Positions 25,451 to 32,267 of a stretch of DNA of 48,097 nucleotides are shown one piece after another. The stretch comes from Spirochaetaceae bacterium (GTDB taxonomy: Bacteria; Spirochaetota; Spirochaetia; SZUA-6; Bin103). Positions within the stretch are counted from its first letter, which is position 1; each line of letters starts with the position of its first letter. The stretch covers positions 118,896 to 166,992 of the forward strand of contig JAPPGB010000086.1 in the NCBI GenBank assembly GCA_028821475.1, given 5' to 3'. A program made the position numbers and the translations under genes. The notes below the pieces were generated by a model. That model did no database searches. It had not been told where the DNA came from and worked only from the letters and a program-made list of their open reading frames with translations.

Positions 25451-25504
25451 GTACCGCCGATGCCTCACGCCGGGGCGCTCAGGTGCCGTGCCTGCGAGTC
25501 TTCG

Positions 25505-25510
25505 TATACT
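25505..25510 (+). promoter_or_regulatory. -10 element of the orphan VapB gene (leaderless layout)
   Basis: TATACT ends 8 bases before the ATG at 25519, with no SD. The same spacing and a related box occur before the gene at 27287. Confidence 0.45.
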
Positions 25511-25518
25511 GTTCATCC

Positions 25519-25755
25519 ATGACAACCAAGAACACATCGCTTGAGCTGGACGCTTACGAAAAGCTCAAGGCCGCCAAGCGGCCCGGGGAGTCCTTCTCGG
25601 CTACCGTACGGCGGGCGCGGTTCGGTCCGAGTGACTCCACCGGGAGGACGATTCTGGCCCTGCTGCAGAATCTTGAGGTAGAGCCGGCCGACCGAGCGGC
25701 TGCCGAGTACTGGGCCGCGGGCGCCGCCGCTGCCCGGACCACGACCCGCCGTTAG
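25519..25755 (+). CDS. VapB-type antitoxin, orphan
   Basis: A 78-residue protein beginning MTTKNTSLELDAYEKLKAAK, followed by RPGESFSATVRRARF. That is the conserved N-terminus of the family of VapB antitoxins whose partner is a small VapC PIN ribonuclease. Downstream, where the toxin should overlap, there is no PIN-domain sequence on either strand: the frame after 25755 is unrelated and then enters a methyltransferase fragment. The last 10 residues (AAAARTTTRR) are not family-like and suggest the C-terminus was also altered. No SD is visible; a TATACT box 8 bases upstream suggests a leaderless mRNA. Confidence 0.7.
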   Translation: MTTKNTSLELDAYEKLKAAKRPGESFSATVRRARFGPSDSTGRTILALLQNLEVEPADRAAAEYWAAGAAAARTTTRR

Positions 25756-25783
25756 CCGGTGGGCGCGGAACGAGAGTCGTCGC

Positions 25784-26090
25784 ATGGTTGCAGGCTGGTG
25801 CTGGCCTGCCGTTGCCGCGCGGGCATTCGGCGGCGTCATCGGCGCGTACGCCAACCTCGGCTACGACCCGACGGGACCGGTTTGCCAACCGCCCCCTGCT
25901 CAGCAACCAACTGCCCACCCGCGGGCCGGACATCATCCAGGCGGCGGGCTACTCCCCGTCGCGCATCGCCCGGTTCGCCTTCGGCTGGCTGGACGCCGGC
26001 GCGCAGATCGTCGGCGGCTGCTGCGCCTCCGGCCCCGAGCACATCGCCGCGATCCGCCGCGTCGTCTCGGCCGCCGACCGGCGTAGCTCG
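25784..26090 (+). pseudogene. Homocysteine S-methyltransferase C-terminal remnant
   Basis: One frame gives GGVIGAYANLGYDPTGP and the next gives the last part of the family: FAFGWLDAGAQIVGGCCASG followed by PEHIAAIRRVV. That contains the zinc-binding Cys pair and the closing helix. The switch between frames lies near 25880-25890, so at least one frameshift is present, and about two thirds of the gene (including the upstream zinc Cys) is absent. The full-length enzyme would methylate homocysteine to methionine. The remnant is joined directly to a hydratase fragment. Confidence 0.6.
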
Positions 26091-26093
26091 CCG

Positions 26094-26785
26094 ATGCAAC
26101 ATCCGGGCATCGTGGCGCGGCGGTTGGCCCACGCATGGCGATCCGGCATACGGATTCCGGGCCTGGGCGATGCCCGGCCGCGCAGCCGCGACGAGGCGTA
26201 CGCCATGCAGGACGCCGTGACGGGTCTGCTCGGGCTGCCGGTGGCCGGTTGGAAGGTGGGTGCCGCGACGCCCGCCATCATCGCCGAGCGCGGCCTGGAC
26301 GAGCCGATTCCGGGCCCGCTGTTCGGCACGCGCGTGTACTCCAGTGACGGCGTGCTGCCGGCGGCCGACTCCCCGCCGCCAACCTGGAGACCGAGTTCGC
26401 GGTCCGGACGCTGGCCGAGCTACCGCCGCGGTGCGCCGCGTACCAGACCGCCGACTTGGCGGAGGTGAGCGAGCTGCTGGCGGCGTTCGACCTCACCCAG
26501 TCGCGCTACTCCGTGGCTCCGGACGATCTCAGCGAGATCGCCGACAGCGGCAACAGCGGCGGCGCGGTAATCGGGACGCCAATCCCCGACTGGCGCGACC
26601 GCGACTTGGTGCGCGCGATCGTGGAGTTGCGCGTCGATGGCGGTGCGCGCGTGCCGACCTACCGCGGCGCCTGGCGGCGCCATCCCCTGGACGTGTTGGC
26701 CTGGCTGGTGAACAGCCTCGGCCGGCGCGGCATCGCCCTGCCGGCGGGAGCGGTGGTGCTGACCGGCTCGCTCAGAGCGGCGTAG
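26094..26785 (+). pseudogene. 2-keto-4-pentenoate hydratase/FAH-like gene, frameshifted and truncated
   Basis: From the ATG at 26094 the frame reads QHPGIVARRLAHAW, then DEAYAMQDAVTGLLGLPVAG, then GWKVGAA, the N-terminus of MhpD-type hydratases. Near 26370 the frame shifts: the continuation (NLETEFAVRTLAELPPRCAA, then DLAEVSELLAAFDLTQSR, and finally AGAVVLTGSLRAA) is in another frame. The last 25 or so residues of the family after LTGS are missing. The start is only a few bases after the methyltransferase remnant. The intact enzyme would hydrate 2-hydroxypenta-2,4-dienoate or act on a related 2-oxo acid. Confidence 0.65.
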
Positions 26786-26843
26786 CGGGCTGCAGGACCG
26801 CGCGGGACACCCCGCAGTTCCGAAGGTGAAGAGAGCCCGAAGC

Positions 26844-27227
26844 GTGAAGTGGAAAGGCGTGCTGATAGCGGAGTCGTTGGCGGACGGCGCGGGAGTCTGG
26901 GACCGCGTCGCCGTCACGGGCAGGTCGAAGCAGCGGCTAGAGCGCGAGGGGTCGCGAGGAGAGTTCACGTTCTGCAATGTCGAAGTCCCCGACGAGGAGG
27001 TGGACTCCCTGCTGCAAAGGGTCGCGGAACGGCTGCTGTCGCCGGGGTGGTACTTACACCGGGAGCGGGACCAGGAAATCAAGGTTGCATACCCCGGCCG
27101 GGTGATGGAGATGAGCGCCGACTCGCCCAGGACCATTCAGGCCGCACGGGACTACGGAGTTGCGATCGGGATTCACCCGGAGCAGCTCCGTTTCGAGCGG
27201 TTCATGGGCAATCCCTTCGATCAGTAG
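26844..27227 (+). CDS. Conserved hypothetical protein
   Basis: A 127-residue soluble protein with no signal peptide or membrane segment. It has a compact alpha/beta look: VKWKGVLIAESLADGAGVWD, a middle FTFCNVEVPDEEVDSLLQRV, then SPGWYLHRERDQEIKVAYPG and a C-terminal GIHPEQLRFERFMGNPFD. I recognise the general pattern of small conserved unknowns that start MKWKGVII and end near NPFD, but no function. GTG at 26844 is preferred over GTG at 26826 because homologous sequence begins there and the AAGAGAG lies about 9-10 bases upstream. It lies between a pseudogene and a degenerate transporter gene. Confidence 0.55.
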   Translation: MKWKGVLIAESLADGAGVWDRVAVTGRSKQRLEREGSRGEFTFCNVEVPDEEVDSLLQRVAERLLSPGWYLHRERDQEIKVAYPGRVMEMSADSPRTIQAARDYGVAIGIHPEQLRFERFMGNPFDQ

Positions 27228-27272
27228 CAGCAGGCGCGGCCTGCGAAGTCGGAACCGTGCCGCTCGTTGCGG

Positions 27273-27278
27273 TACACT
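27273..27278 (+). promoter_or_regulatory. -10 element before the deleted binding-protein gene
   Basis: TACACT in the context TTGCGGTACACTC ends 8 bases before the ATG at 27287. A near copy, TTGCGGTATACTC, lies at 28403-28415 at the end of the same gene. Confidence 0.4.
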
Positions 27279-27286
27279 CCGGAGCC

Positions 27287-28504
27287 ATGTTCCGGTTCCG
27301 TGCGCCACCGCCCATCGTGCTGCCGGGCCTCCTGGCCCTGGCTGCCGCAACCGCCGTCGCCGATACGCCACCGGATGCCCTGGTGATCGCGATGGCGTCC
27401 AACAGCGCTGGCTCCGGACAGTTCCGGCTGGTCGCCTGGCAGCCCGACGAGTCGGTGGAGCTCCAAGCGAATCGGCACTTTCGGCACGGCCCGCCGGGCG
27501 TGCGGCGGGTCACCCTGCGCCACGTGCCGGAGGCGTCCGAGCAGCGGCGGCTGCTGGAGCGCGGCGACGTCGACCTGGCCCGCGACCTCACCCCCGACCT
27601 GGTCGCGGCGCTCGCCGGCAACGAACAGACGGCCGTCGACAGCCACCCACGCGGCACGCTGATCTACCTCGCGGCGAACGCCGGCCATCCGATTCTCGGC
27701 AACCCGCTGGTGGTGCAGGCGCTGCGCCACGCGGTCGACTACCACGGCATGGCGGATTCCTTTCTTGCCGGCCAGTTCGTGGTTCACCAGGCGTTCTGGC
27801 CGCTCGGACTGTGGGCCTCGTACAGCGCCACGCCCTACCGTCTCGACCTCGCGCGCGCCGAGGAACTGCTTGCCGAGGCGGGCCACGGCCAGGGATTCGC
27901 GGTGCGCCTCGAAACGCTTACCAGCCCGCCGTTCCCGGCGATTGCGCGCGCGGTTGCGGACGCCCTTGCTCGTGTCGGCATCGAAGCCCAGGTCGAAGCG
28001 GTGGCGGGGAGCACCCTCTGGCCCCGCTACCGTGCTCGGCGCCACCAGCTCATACTGGCGCCCTGGTCGCCCGACTACGTCGACCCGCACTCCAACGCGG
28101 ACGCCTTCGCCCGCAACCCGGACAACCGCGCGGAGGCGAACCTCACCGGCGTGCTTGCGTGGCGCAACGCGTGGGCCGACGACGAGGTCAACGCCGCGGT
28201 GGTCCGGGCGCGCAGTGAACGCGATCCGGCCTGGCGCGCCGAGCTGTACCGCGACCTGCAGCGGCGTCTCCAGGTCGAGGGGCCGTACGTGATCATGTTC
28301 CAGCAGACCGAGCAAATCGCTCGGCGCCGCACCATCGCCGGTCTGGTCACCGGCCCGGCCTTCGACCAGACCTGGTACCGCACGCCGACCTGCACGAGGC
28401 TCTTGCGGTATACTCATGTGGCTGTTGCACGGGACGTGTTCAGTTCACAAATGAGCGCTGCAGCTATGCTCACTTGCGCAACCGCATCCGGTACGGCACA
28501 GTGA
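27287..28504 (+). pseudogene. Family-5 solute-binding protein gene with internal deletion
   Basis: The open frame encodes 405 residues but is not a complete DppA/OppA-type protein. A signal peptide (LPGLLALAAATAVADT) and the strand DALVIAMAS are followed at once by GSGQFRLVAWQPDESVELQA, a motif that normally lies about 150 residues further on. The rest matches the second half of the family (GTLIYLAANAGHPILGNPLV, then VVQALRHAVDY and RAEELLAEAGHG, then LAPWSPDYVDPHSNADAFA). After WYRTPT the tail is unrelated and may be a read-through into the low-GC island. The frame is intact, so it could still be translated, but the first lobe is lost. No permease genes are nearby. Confidence 0.6.
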
Positions 28505-28537
28505 AGGCTACCACACTTGCGACACGGAGGTACAGAT

Positions 28538-28633
28538 ATGTATGATCGCCGAACGCTCGTAGCGCCGTCGCCAACTGACAGATCGTGGAATTCCTCTCTG
28601 CCCTCGTTCCTCAAGACGGGTGAATCGCTGTAG
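28538..28633 (+). other. Possible 31-residue small ORF
   Basis: ATG at 28538 is preceded by GGAGG at a spacing of 8 bases, better than most real genes here. The product starts MYDRRTLVAPSPTDRSW and ends SFLKTGESL. No family is recognised. It could be the start of a gene destroyed when the island inserted, a leader peptide for the two island genes, or chance. Confidence 0.25.
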
Positions 28634-28799
28634 GACCGCGGAAGATTCGGATGATTAGTTCGTATAACTCTAGTAATATAAACGATTTATGGATCTGTCG
28701 CGGGCCCGCTCTTGATACGCTATCCGACGAATACCCGCACGAACAGCCAGTTGGGCCACGTGTGCTTGACTATGGCAGTACATTTTGTTACGAGGACAT

Positions 28800-29399
28800 A
28801 TGAACCACCCTACCAATACCAAAGAACATATAGCTTCGGGCCGGGGTGAGACATCCCCGATCAGACACTACTTCAATCCTCTGAGTGCGCGAGACTATCG
28901 GCGTTTCGTGTTCGAAAGTGCTATGGCTAAGGATGGAAAGCCCATATACAATGGGTCTTTGGAACACGCAGCGGTTGTCATTGAAGCATTGTTCAACGTT
29001 GCGGAACGCAAAGTATCCATTCTTACTGGCAACCTCAATCCTCGGGTCTATAGTGGCTACGAGATCATGTCTCAGGCCATTGGTTTCTTGTCAAGGAACT
29101 CAAGGAACGAACTGCAGATTCTAAAGGAGGACGATAATCTCGAGATCTTCGAATTTAACGCCTTTATACAGGTCATGAAGAAGTTCCCCACAGTGAGCGT
29201 TCGTAGTGCGCCCTCTGATCTGCGTAGCCGCTATCGATTTCATTTCGTCGTCGCAGACTGCAACAGCTACCGGTTTGAGCAGGATAGGGACTCTCCTTCT
29301 GCGATTGCCTCTTTCGGAGACAACAAGGGCGGCAGTAATCTGTGTAGCGTATTCGATACACTCTGGAAGATGAGTACACCTGTTGCGTTATCAAGTTGA
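28800..29399 (+). CDS. Degenerate phospholipase-D-like protein (island gene 1)
   Basis: A 199-residue soluble protein of unknown function. Residues 52-125 (VVIEALFNVAERKVSILTGN followed by YEIMSQAIGFL) resemble the first half of a PLD fold, in which a helix packs on the strand ILTGNL. Residues 146-180 (RFHFVVADCNSYRFEQD and IASFGDNKGGSN) resemble the second half, where true PLD enzymes have HxKxxxxD. Here the His is followed by Phe-Val-Val-Ala-Asp, so the catalytic HKD is absent and a sensing or binding role is more likely. The ATG at 28800 with GAGG 6 bases upstream is preferred to an upstream TTG. The next gene begins 3 bases after its stop, implying a two-gene operon. Fold assignment is by eye and tentative. 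Confidence 0.6.
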   Translation: MNHPTNTKEHIASGRGETSPIRHYFNPLSARDYRRFVFESAMAKDGKPIYNGSLEHAAVVIEALFNVAERKVSILTGNLNPRVYSGYEIMSQAIGFLSRNSRNELQILKEDDNLEIFEFNAFIQVMKKFPTVSVRSAPSDLRSRYRFHFVVADCNSYRFEQDRDSPSAIASFGDNKGGSNLCSVFDTLWKMSTPVALSS

Positions 29400-29402
29400 T
29401 GT

Positions 29403-30080
29403 GTGAAAAGGGATCTTGGTACGGTAGAACAAACTATGAAACTGTTCCCCGAGCTCACTCCAATGGCCGCAACTTGTCTTGCTCTGAACGCCGCCTATCT
29501 ACGACTCGGCCCATTTCAGTACCGCCAACAAATACGAGATAAGGCTCAAGCGGCTACCGACGGCCTTGACGAGTTGCACACGGATCTAAAGAAATCATCG
29601 CACTATCGCCACATAGTCGAACTAGCCAATCATCCAAAGCAAGAGCAATCCCCTGACTTAACCGATACACCGCATGTGAACAAATTGTGTCGCTGGTTGT
29701 TGTTGGGTGTCGACAGAAAACTAGCTGCGACAATGGTTGTCGTTTCTACTCTTTACATTGCAGCCGCGGGAATCAACGCTACGCAGATTTGGAACTTCAC
29801 ACTTGCAGGTGGACACCCTGTACTCGTTTGCTTGTGGATGTTATTTTCTTTGGCTATAGCGCTTTCCGTAAGCTTGATATTCTTCGGGGACAGAGTGGTG
29901 GCTGATGCGATAGGAGAAATAGCTCATAGTAGAAGTGAATTGGAATTGTCTATGAAAGCAGCTACACAAGCCGTCTCTGTGACACCCATAGCGGATGACG
30001 CCCCATCCGCCATCAAGACGGAGGCGGACCACGGCGAAGCAGGCGATGATGGGTGCGATACATCTCGAAAAGCTACGTGA
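29403..30080 (+). CDS. Membrane-anchored protein of unknown function (island gene 2)
   Basis: A protein of 225 residues (or 214 if the ATG at 29436 is used; neither has a clear SD, and the GTG at 29403 is three bases after the previous stop). It has a possible weak hydrophobic segment at 20-34, a charged and helical region at 36-75 (RQQIRDKAQAATDGLDELHT), and two clear membrane helices at about 108-124 and 139-161 (VLVCLWMLFSLAIALSVSLI). An amphipathic helix follows at 165-192 and a hydrophilic, acidic tail. The arrangement, cytoplasmic coiled helices around a hairpin of two membrane segments, is like SLATT-type and other two-TM effectors of bacterial immune systems. That comparison is structural impression only. 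It is the partner of the PLD-like gene. Confidence 0.6.
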   Translation: MKRDLGTVEQTMKLFPELTPMAATCLALNAAYLRLGPFQYRQQIRDKAQAATDGLDELHTDLKKSSHYRHIVELANHPKQEQSPDLTDTPHVNKLCRWLLLGVDRKLAATMVVVSTLYIAAAGINATQIWNFTLAGGHPVLVCLWMLFSLAIALSVSLIFFGDRVVADAIGEIAHSRSELELSMKAATQAVSVTPIADDAPSAIKTEADHGEAGDDGCDTSRKAT

Positions 30081-30126
30081 TATTTCAGTATGCCTCCGAT
30101 GGCGCCACCAGTATTTGAGTCGCTGA

Positions 30127-30273
30127 ACGTTTGCGGCAAAAGCGAATTGTAACGGCGAAGGTGCTACGTACTTCGAAGATGAAAGGGAGTGGACATTTGG
30201 TCACACCAAGGCGCCGCAGAACGGCGTCGATAACTTCATACATGACAGCTACGGTAAGCTCGGGAAGGTCTGA
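30127..30273 (+). pseudogene. C-terminal remnant of an unidentified gene
   Basis: Between an in-frame stop at 30124 and the stop at 30271-30273 lies a 48-codon frame with protein-like composition, including YFEDEREWTFGHTKAPQNG and then VDNFIHDSYGKLGKV. No start codon with an SD is present, so it looks like the tail of a truncated gene at the right end of the low-GC island. Family not recognised. Confidence 0.3.
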
Positions 30274-30287
30274 GTAGGTCTACGAGC

Positions 30288-30599
30288 ATGCCGGTATACG
30301 TCTATCGATGCAGTGCCTGTGAGCAGGTATTCGAGAAACTGCTGCTCAACGTCAACAGCGATGAGGTCGCCCGCACGCGGTGCCCGTCCTGCGGCGCCGC
30401 CGCGCCGCGCGACTACGCCAGCCATACCTTCGCCTCGCCGAATATCGGCACCACCGGCGATCTGGCCGAGGATCCCGAGTCCTACAAGGCGATGCACTAC
30501 CACGAGAAGCGCGGCGAGTGGGAGCAGGCCGCCAAGGCCGCCGAGGGCGTAAGCGACTACGCAAAGCAGAAGTTCATCCAGAAGGCCGAGCAGGAATAG
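30288..30599 (+). CDS. FmdB-family zinc-ribbon protein
   Basis: A 103-residue protein. The N-terminus MPVYVYRCSACEQVFEKLL and the later TRCPSCGAAAPRDY give two CxxC knuckles (Cys8-x-x-Cys11 and the pair about 22 residues later), the FmdB/CxxC_CxxC_SSSS zinc ribbon. The remaining 60 residues are charged and helical. FmdB proteins are regulatory or accessory zinc ribbons with uncertain partners. It directly follows the low-GC island and precedes an SDR gene by 19 bases. Confidence 0.85.
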   Translation: MPVYVYRCSACEQVFEKLLLNVNSDEVARTRCPSCGAAAPRDYASHTFASPNIGTTGDLAEDPESYKAMHYHEKRGEWEQAAKAAEGVSDYAKQKFIQKAEQE

Positions 30600-30618
30600 G
30601 GGCGGTCCGGTTCGGCGC

Positions 30619-31473
30619 ATGGCAGGCAGACTGGCAGGCAAGGCAGCCATCATCACCGGCGCCACCCTGGGGCTGGGCAAGGCGGCGGCGCTGCTGTTCG
30701 CCCGCGAGGGCGCCTCGGTGGTGGTCTGCGACCGCGGGCGCACGCCGGAGCACGGCGAGGCGGTGCTGCGCGAGGCGCAGGGGCTGAACGGGGAGATCGC
30801 CTACCGGAAGTGCGACGTGATGATCCGGGACGATATCACGGATCTCGTGCAGTACACCCTGCAGCGCTACGGACGGATCGACGTGATGGTGAACAACGCC
30901 ATCATCGACAACCCGGGAGGATCGATCGAGCAGGTCAGGCTGCAGGACTGGGAAGAGGGCATCTTCTGCCACATGACCGCTCCGTTTCTGTTCTGCCAGC
31001 AGGTGATTCCGGCGATGATCCGCCAGGGCGGCGGCAGCATCGTCAACGTGTCGTCCAACACCGCGCTGTTCGGCAACACCGGCATCTCGTCGTACGGCCC
31101 GGCCAAGGCGGGCATGATCAGCTTTTCCAAGCACCTCGCAGTTGCCTGCGGCCCGCACGGGATTCGCGTCAACTCCGTTACCCCTGCGCGCATGCTCACC
31201 GAGAAGAAGCTCGCCATGCTCGACGATAACCCCGCCGAGGTGCGCCGCCAGCAGCACATCTATCCGCTCGGCAGCCCCGCCCTGCCGGAGCAGGTGGCCG
31301 AGGTGCTGCTGTTTCTCGCCTCCGACGAGTCGGCGGCCGTCACCGGACACAACCTGATCGCCGACCGCGGGGCAGCCGCAACTAACTCCGCCGCGACGGT
31401 CGAACGGCTGGAAGCGGACCTCCGCACGCGTCTGCACGCCCAGGGATCGGACTGGATCGAGGCCGAACGGTAG
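30619..31473 (+). CDS. SDR-family oxidoreductase
   Basis: A 284-residue short-chain dehydrogenase. GATLGLGKAAALLFAREGA is the dinucleotide loop, DVMVNNAIIDNPGG the NNAG-equivalent, and VSSNTALFGNTG with YGPAKAG the active-site Ser and Tyr-x-x-x-Lys. RVNSVTPARMLTEKK and SAAVTGHNLIADRGAA finish the fold. The C-terminus has an extra 30 residues of Ala/Glu/Arg-rich helix. Substrate unknown. It is 25 bases upstream of a PhyH dioxygenase gene on the same strand, suggesting the pair works in one oxidative step of a catabolic or secondary pathway. Confidence 0.85.
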   Translation: MAGRLAGKAAIITGATLGLGKAAALLFAREGASVVVCDRGRTPEHGEAVLREAQGLNGEIAYRKCDVMIRDDITDLVQYTLQRYGRIDVMVNNAIIDNPGGSIEQVRLQDWEEGIFCHMTAPFLFCQQVIPAMIRQGGGSIVNVSSNTALFGNTGISSYGPAKAGMISFSKHLAVACGPHGIRVNSVTPARMLTEKKLAMLDDNPAEVRRQQHIYPLGSPALPEQVAEVLLFLASDESAAVTGHNLIADRGAAATNSAATVERLEADLRTRLHAQGSDWIEAER

Positions 31474-31498
31474 CGCAACGGCAAGCAAGGAGCAGCAA

Positions 31499-32257
31499 TT
31501 GGCAACACCCATGGCACCGGCTTCGGCACCCGCTGCGCTGTCCGCCGCCGAGATGGAGCGGTTTCGTCGCGACGGCTATCTCGGGCCCTACTCGCTGTGC
31601 TCGCCGGACGAGATGGCGGCGCGGAGGCCGGTGATCGAGCGGGTTCTGGCGACCGATCCGCCGCACGGCGAGCGCCGCGTACACAATCGTCACCTGGACA
31701 GCCGCGCGGTGTACGACTTGGCCACCCACCCGGCCATCGTGGAGCGGATGGCCTGCCTGTACGGACCCGACCTGCTGCTGTGGCGCACCAACTTCTTCGT
31801 CAAGAACCGCGGCAGCAAGGCGATACCCTGGCACCAGGACTTCAACTACTGGCCGCTGGAGCCGCCGGTGATCATCTCCGCCTGGATCGCGGTGGATCCC
31901 TCCACCCGGCAGAACGGCAACCTGCAGGTAATCCCCGGCTCCCACCGCAGCATCGTCCCGCACGTCGAGGCCACCCCCGACGTGCAGTTCGACGAGATGG
32001 CGGACGCCGGTTACTACGACCCGCGCGACCTCACCGACCTGGAGATGCAGCCCGGAGAGTTCATCCTGTTCAACGAGCGCACGCTGCACCACTCGGAGGC
32101 CAACCACTCCGACCTGCGGCGCGTCGGGCTGGCGGTACGGGCGATCATCCCGATCGTCAAGGTGCTGGGCTACGACACCGACGGCCACGCCCTGCAGGTG
32201 ATCCACGGCACCGACACGATGGGCTTCAACCGCCTCTCACCGCCGCCGACACCGTAA
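31499..32257 (+). CDS. Phytanoyl-CoA dioxygenase (PhyH) family protein
   Basis: A 252-residue Fe(II)/2-oxoglutarate dioxygenase. WHQDFNYW gives the facial-triad His and Asp; the distal His and the 2OG-binding Arg are in LHHSEANHSDLRRVGLAVR. NLQVIPGSHRSIVPHV is the usual core strand. Members hydroxylate small ligands, often halogenated, aminated or lipid substrates; this one is unassigned. Start is the TTG at 31499, because AAGGAGC lies 6 bases before it, whereas the ATG at 31511 has its nearest SD 18 bases away. It overlaps nothing and converges with the second sulfatase gene, ending 10 bases from that gene's stop. Confidence 0.85.
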   Translation: MATPMAPASAPAALSAAEMERFRRDGYLGPYSLCSPDEMAARRPVIERVLATDPPHGERRVHNRHLDSRAVYDLATHPAIVERMACLYGPDLLLWRTNFFVKNRGSKAIPWHQDFNYWPLEPPVIISAWIAVDPSTRQNGNLQVIPGSHRSIVPHVEATPDVQFDEMADAGYYDPRDLTDLEMQPGEFILFNERTLHHSEANHSDLRRVGLAVRAIIPIVKVLGYDTDGHALQVIHGTDTMGFNRLSPPPTP

Positions 32258-32267
32258 CGCTCCCCGA

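Larger units (their letters stand above)
28400..30280 (+). other. Low-GC island (probable horizontal acquisition)
   Basis: Base composition changes sharply: the line 29581-29640 is 45% G+C, whereas 31861-31920 is 68%. AT-rich tracts such as the one at 28653-28690 and codons rich in A/T third positions (ATA, AGA, TTA) set it apart. The left edge is near the end of the deleted binding-protein gene and the right edge lies before the FmdB gene at 30288. I see no integrase, transposase, terminal inverted repeat or tRNA at either end. The 295 bases at 28505-28799 contain only a short open frame with a good SD (28538-28633) and the AT-rich probable promoter. Confidence 0.65.

Noticed and set aside
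28800-29399. Active phospholipase D or PLD-type nuclease
   Set aside because: The HxKxxxxD motif is missing; the His at the matching place is followed by Phe-Val-Val-Ala-Asp, so catalysis is unlikely.
28400-30280. Low-GC island as prophage or insertion sequence
   Set aside because: No integrase, transposase, phage structural gene, terminal inverted repeat or target duplication was found.
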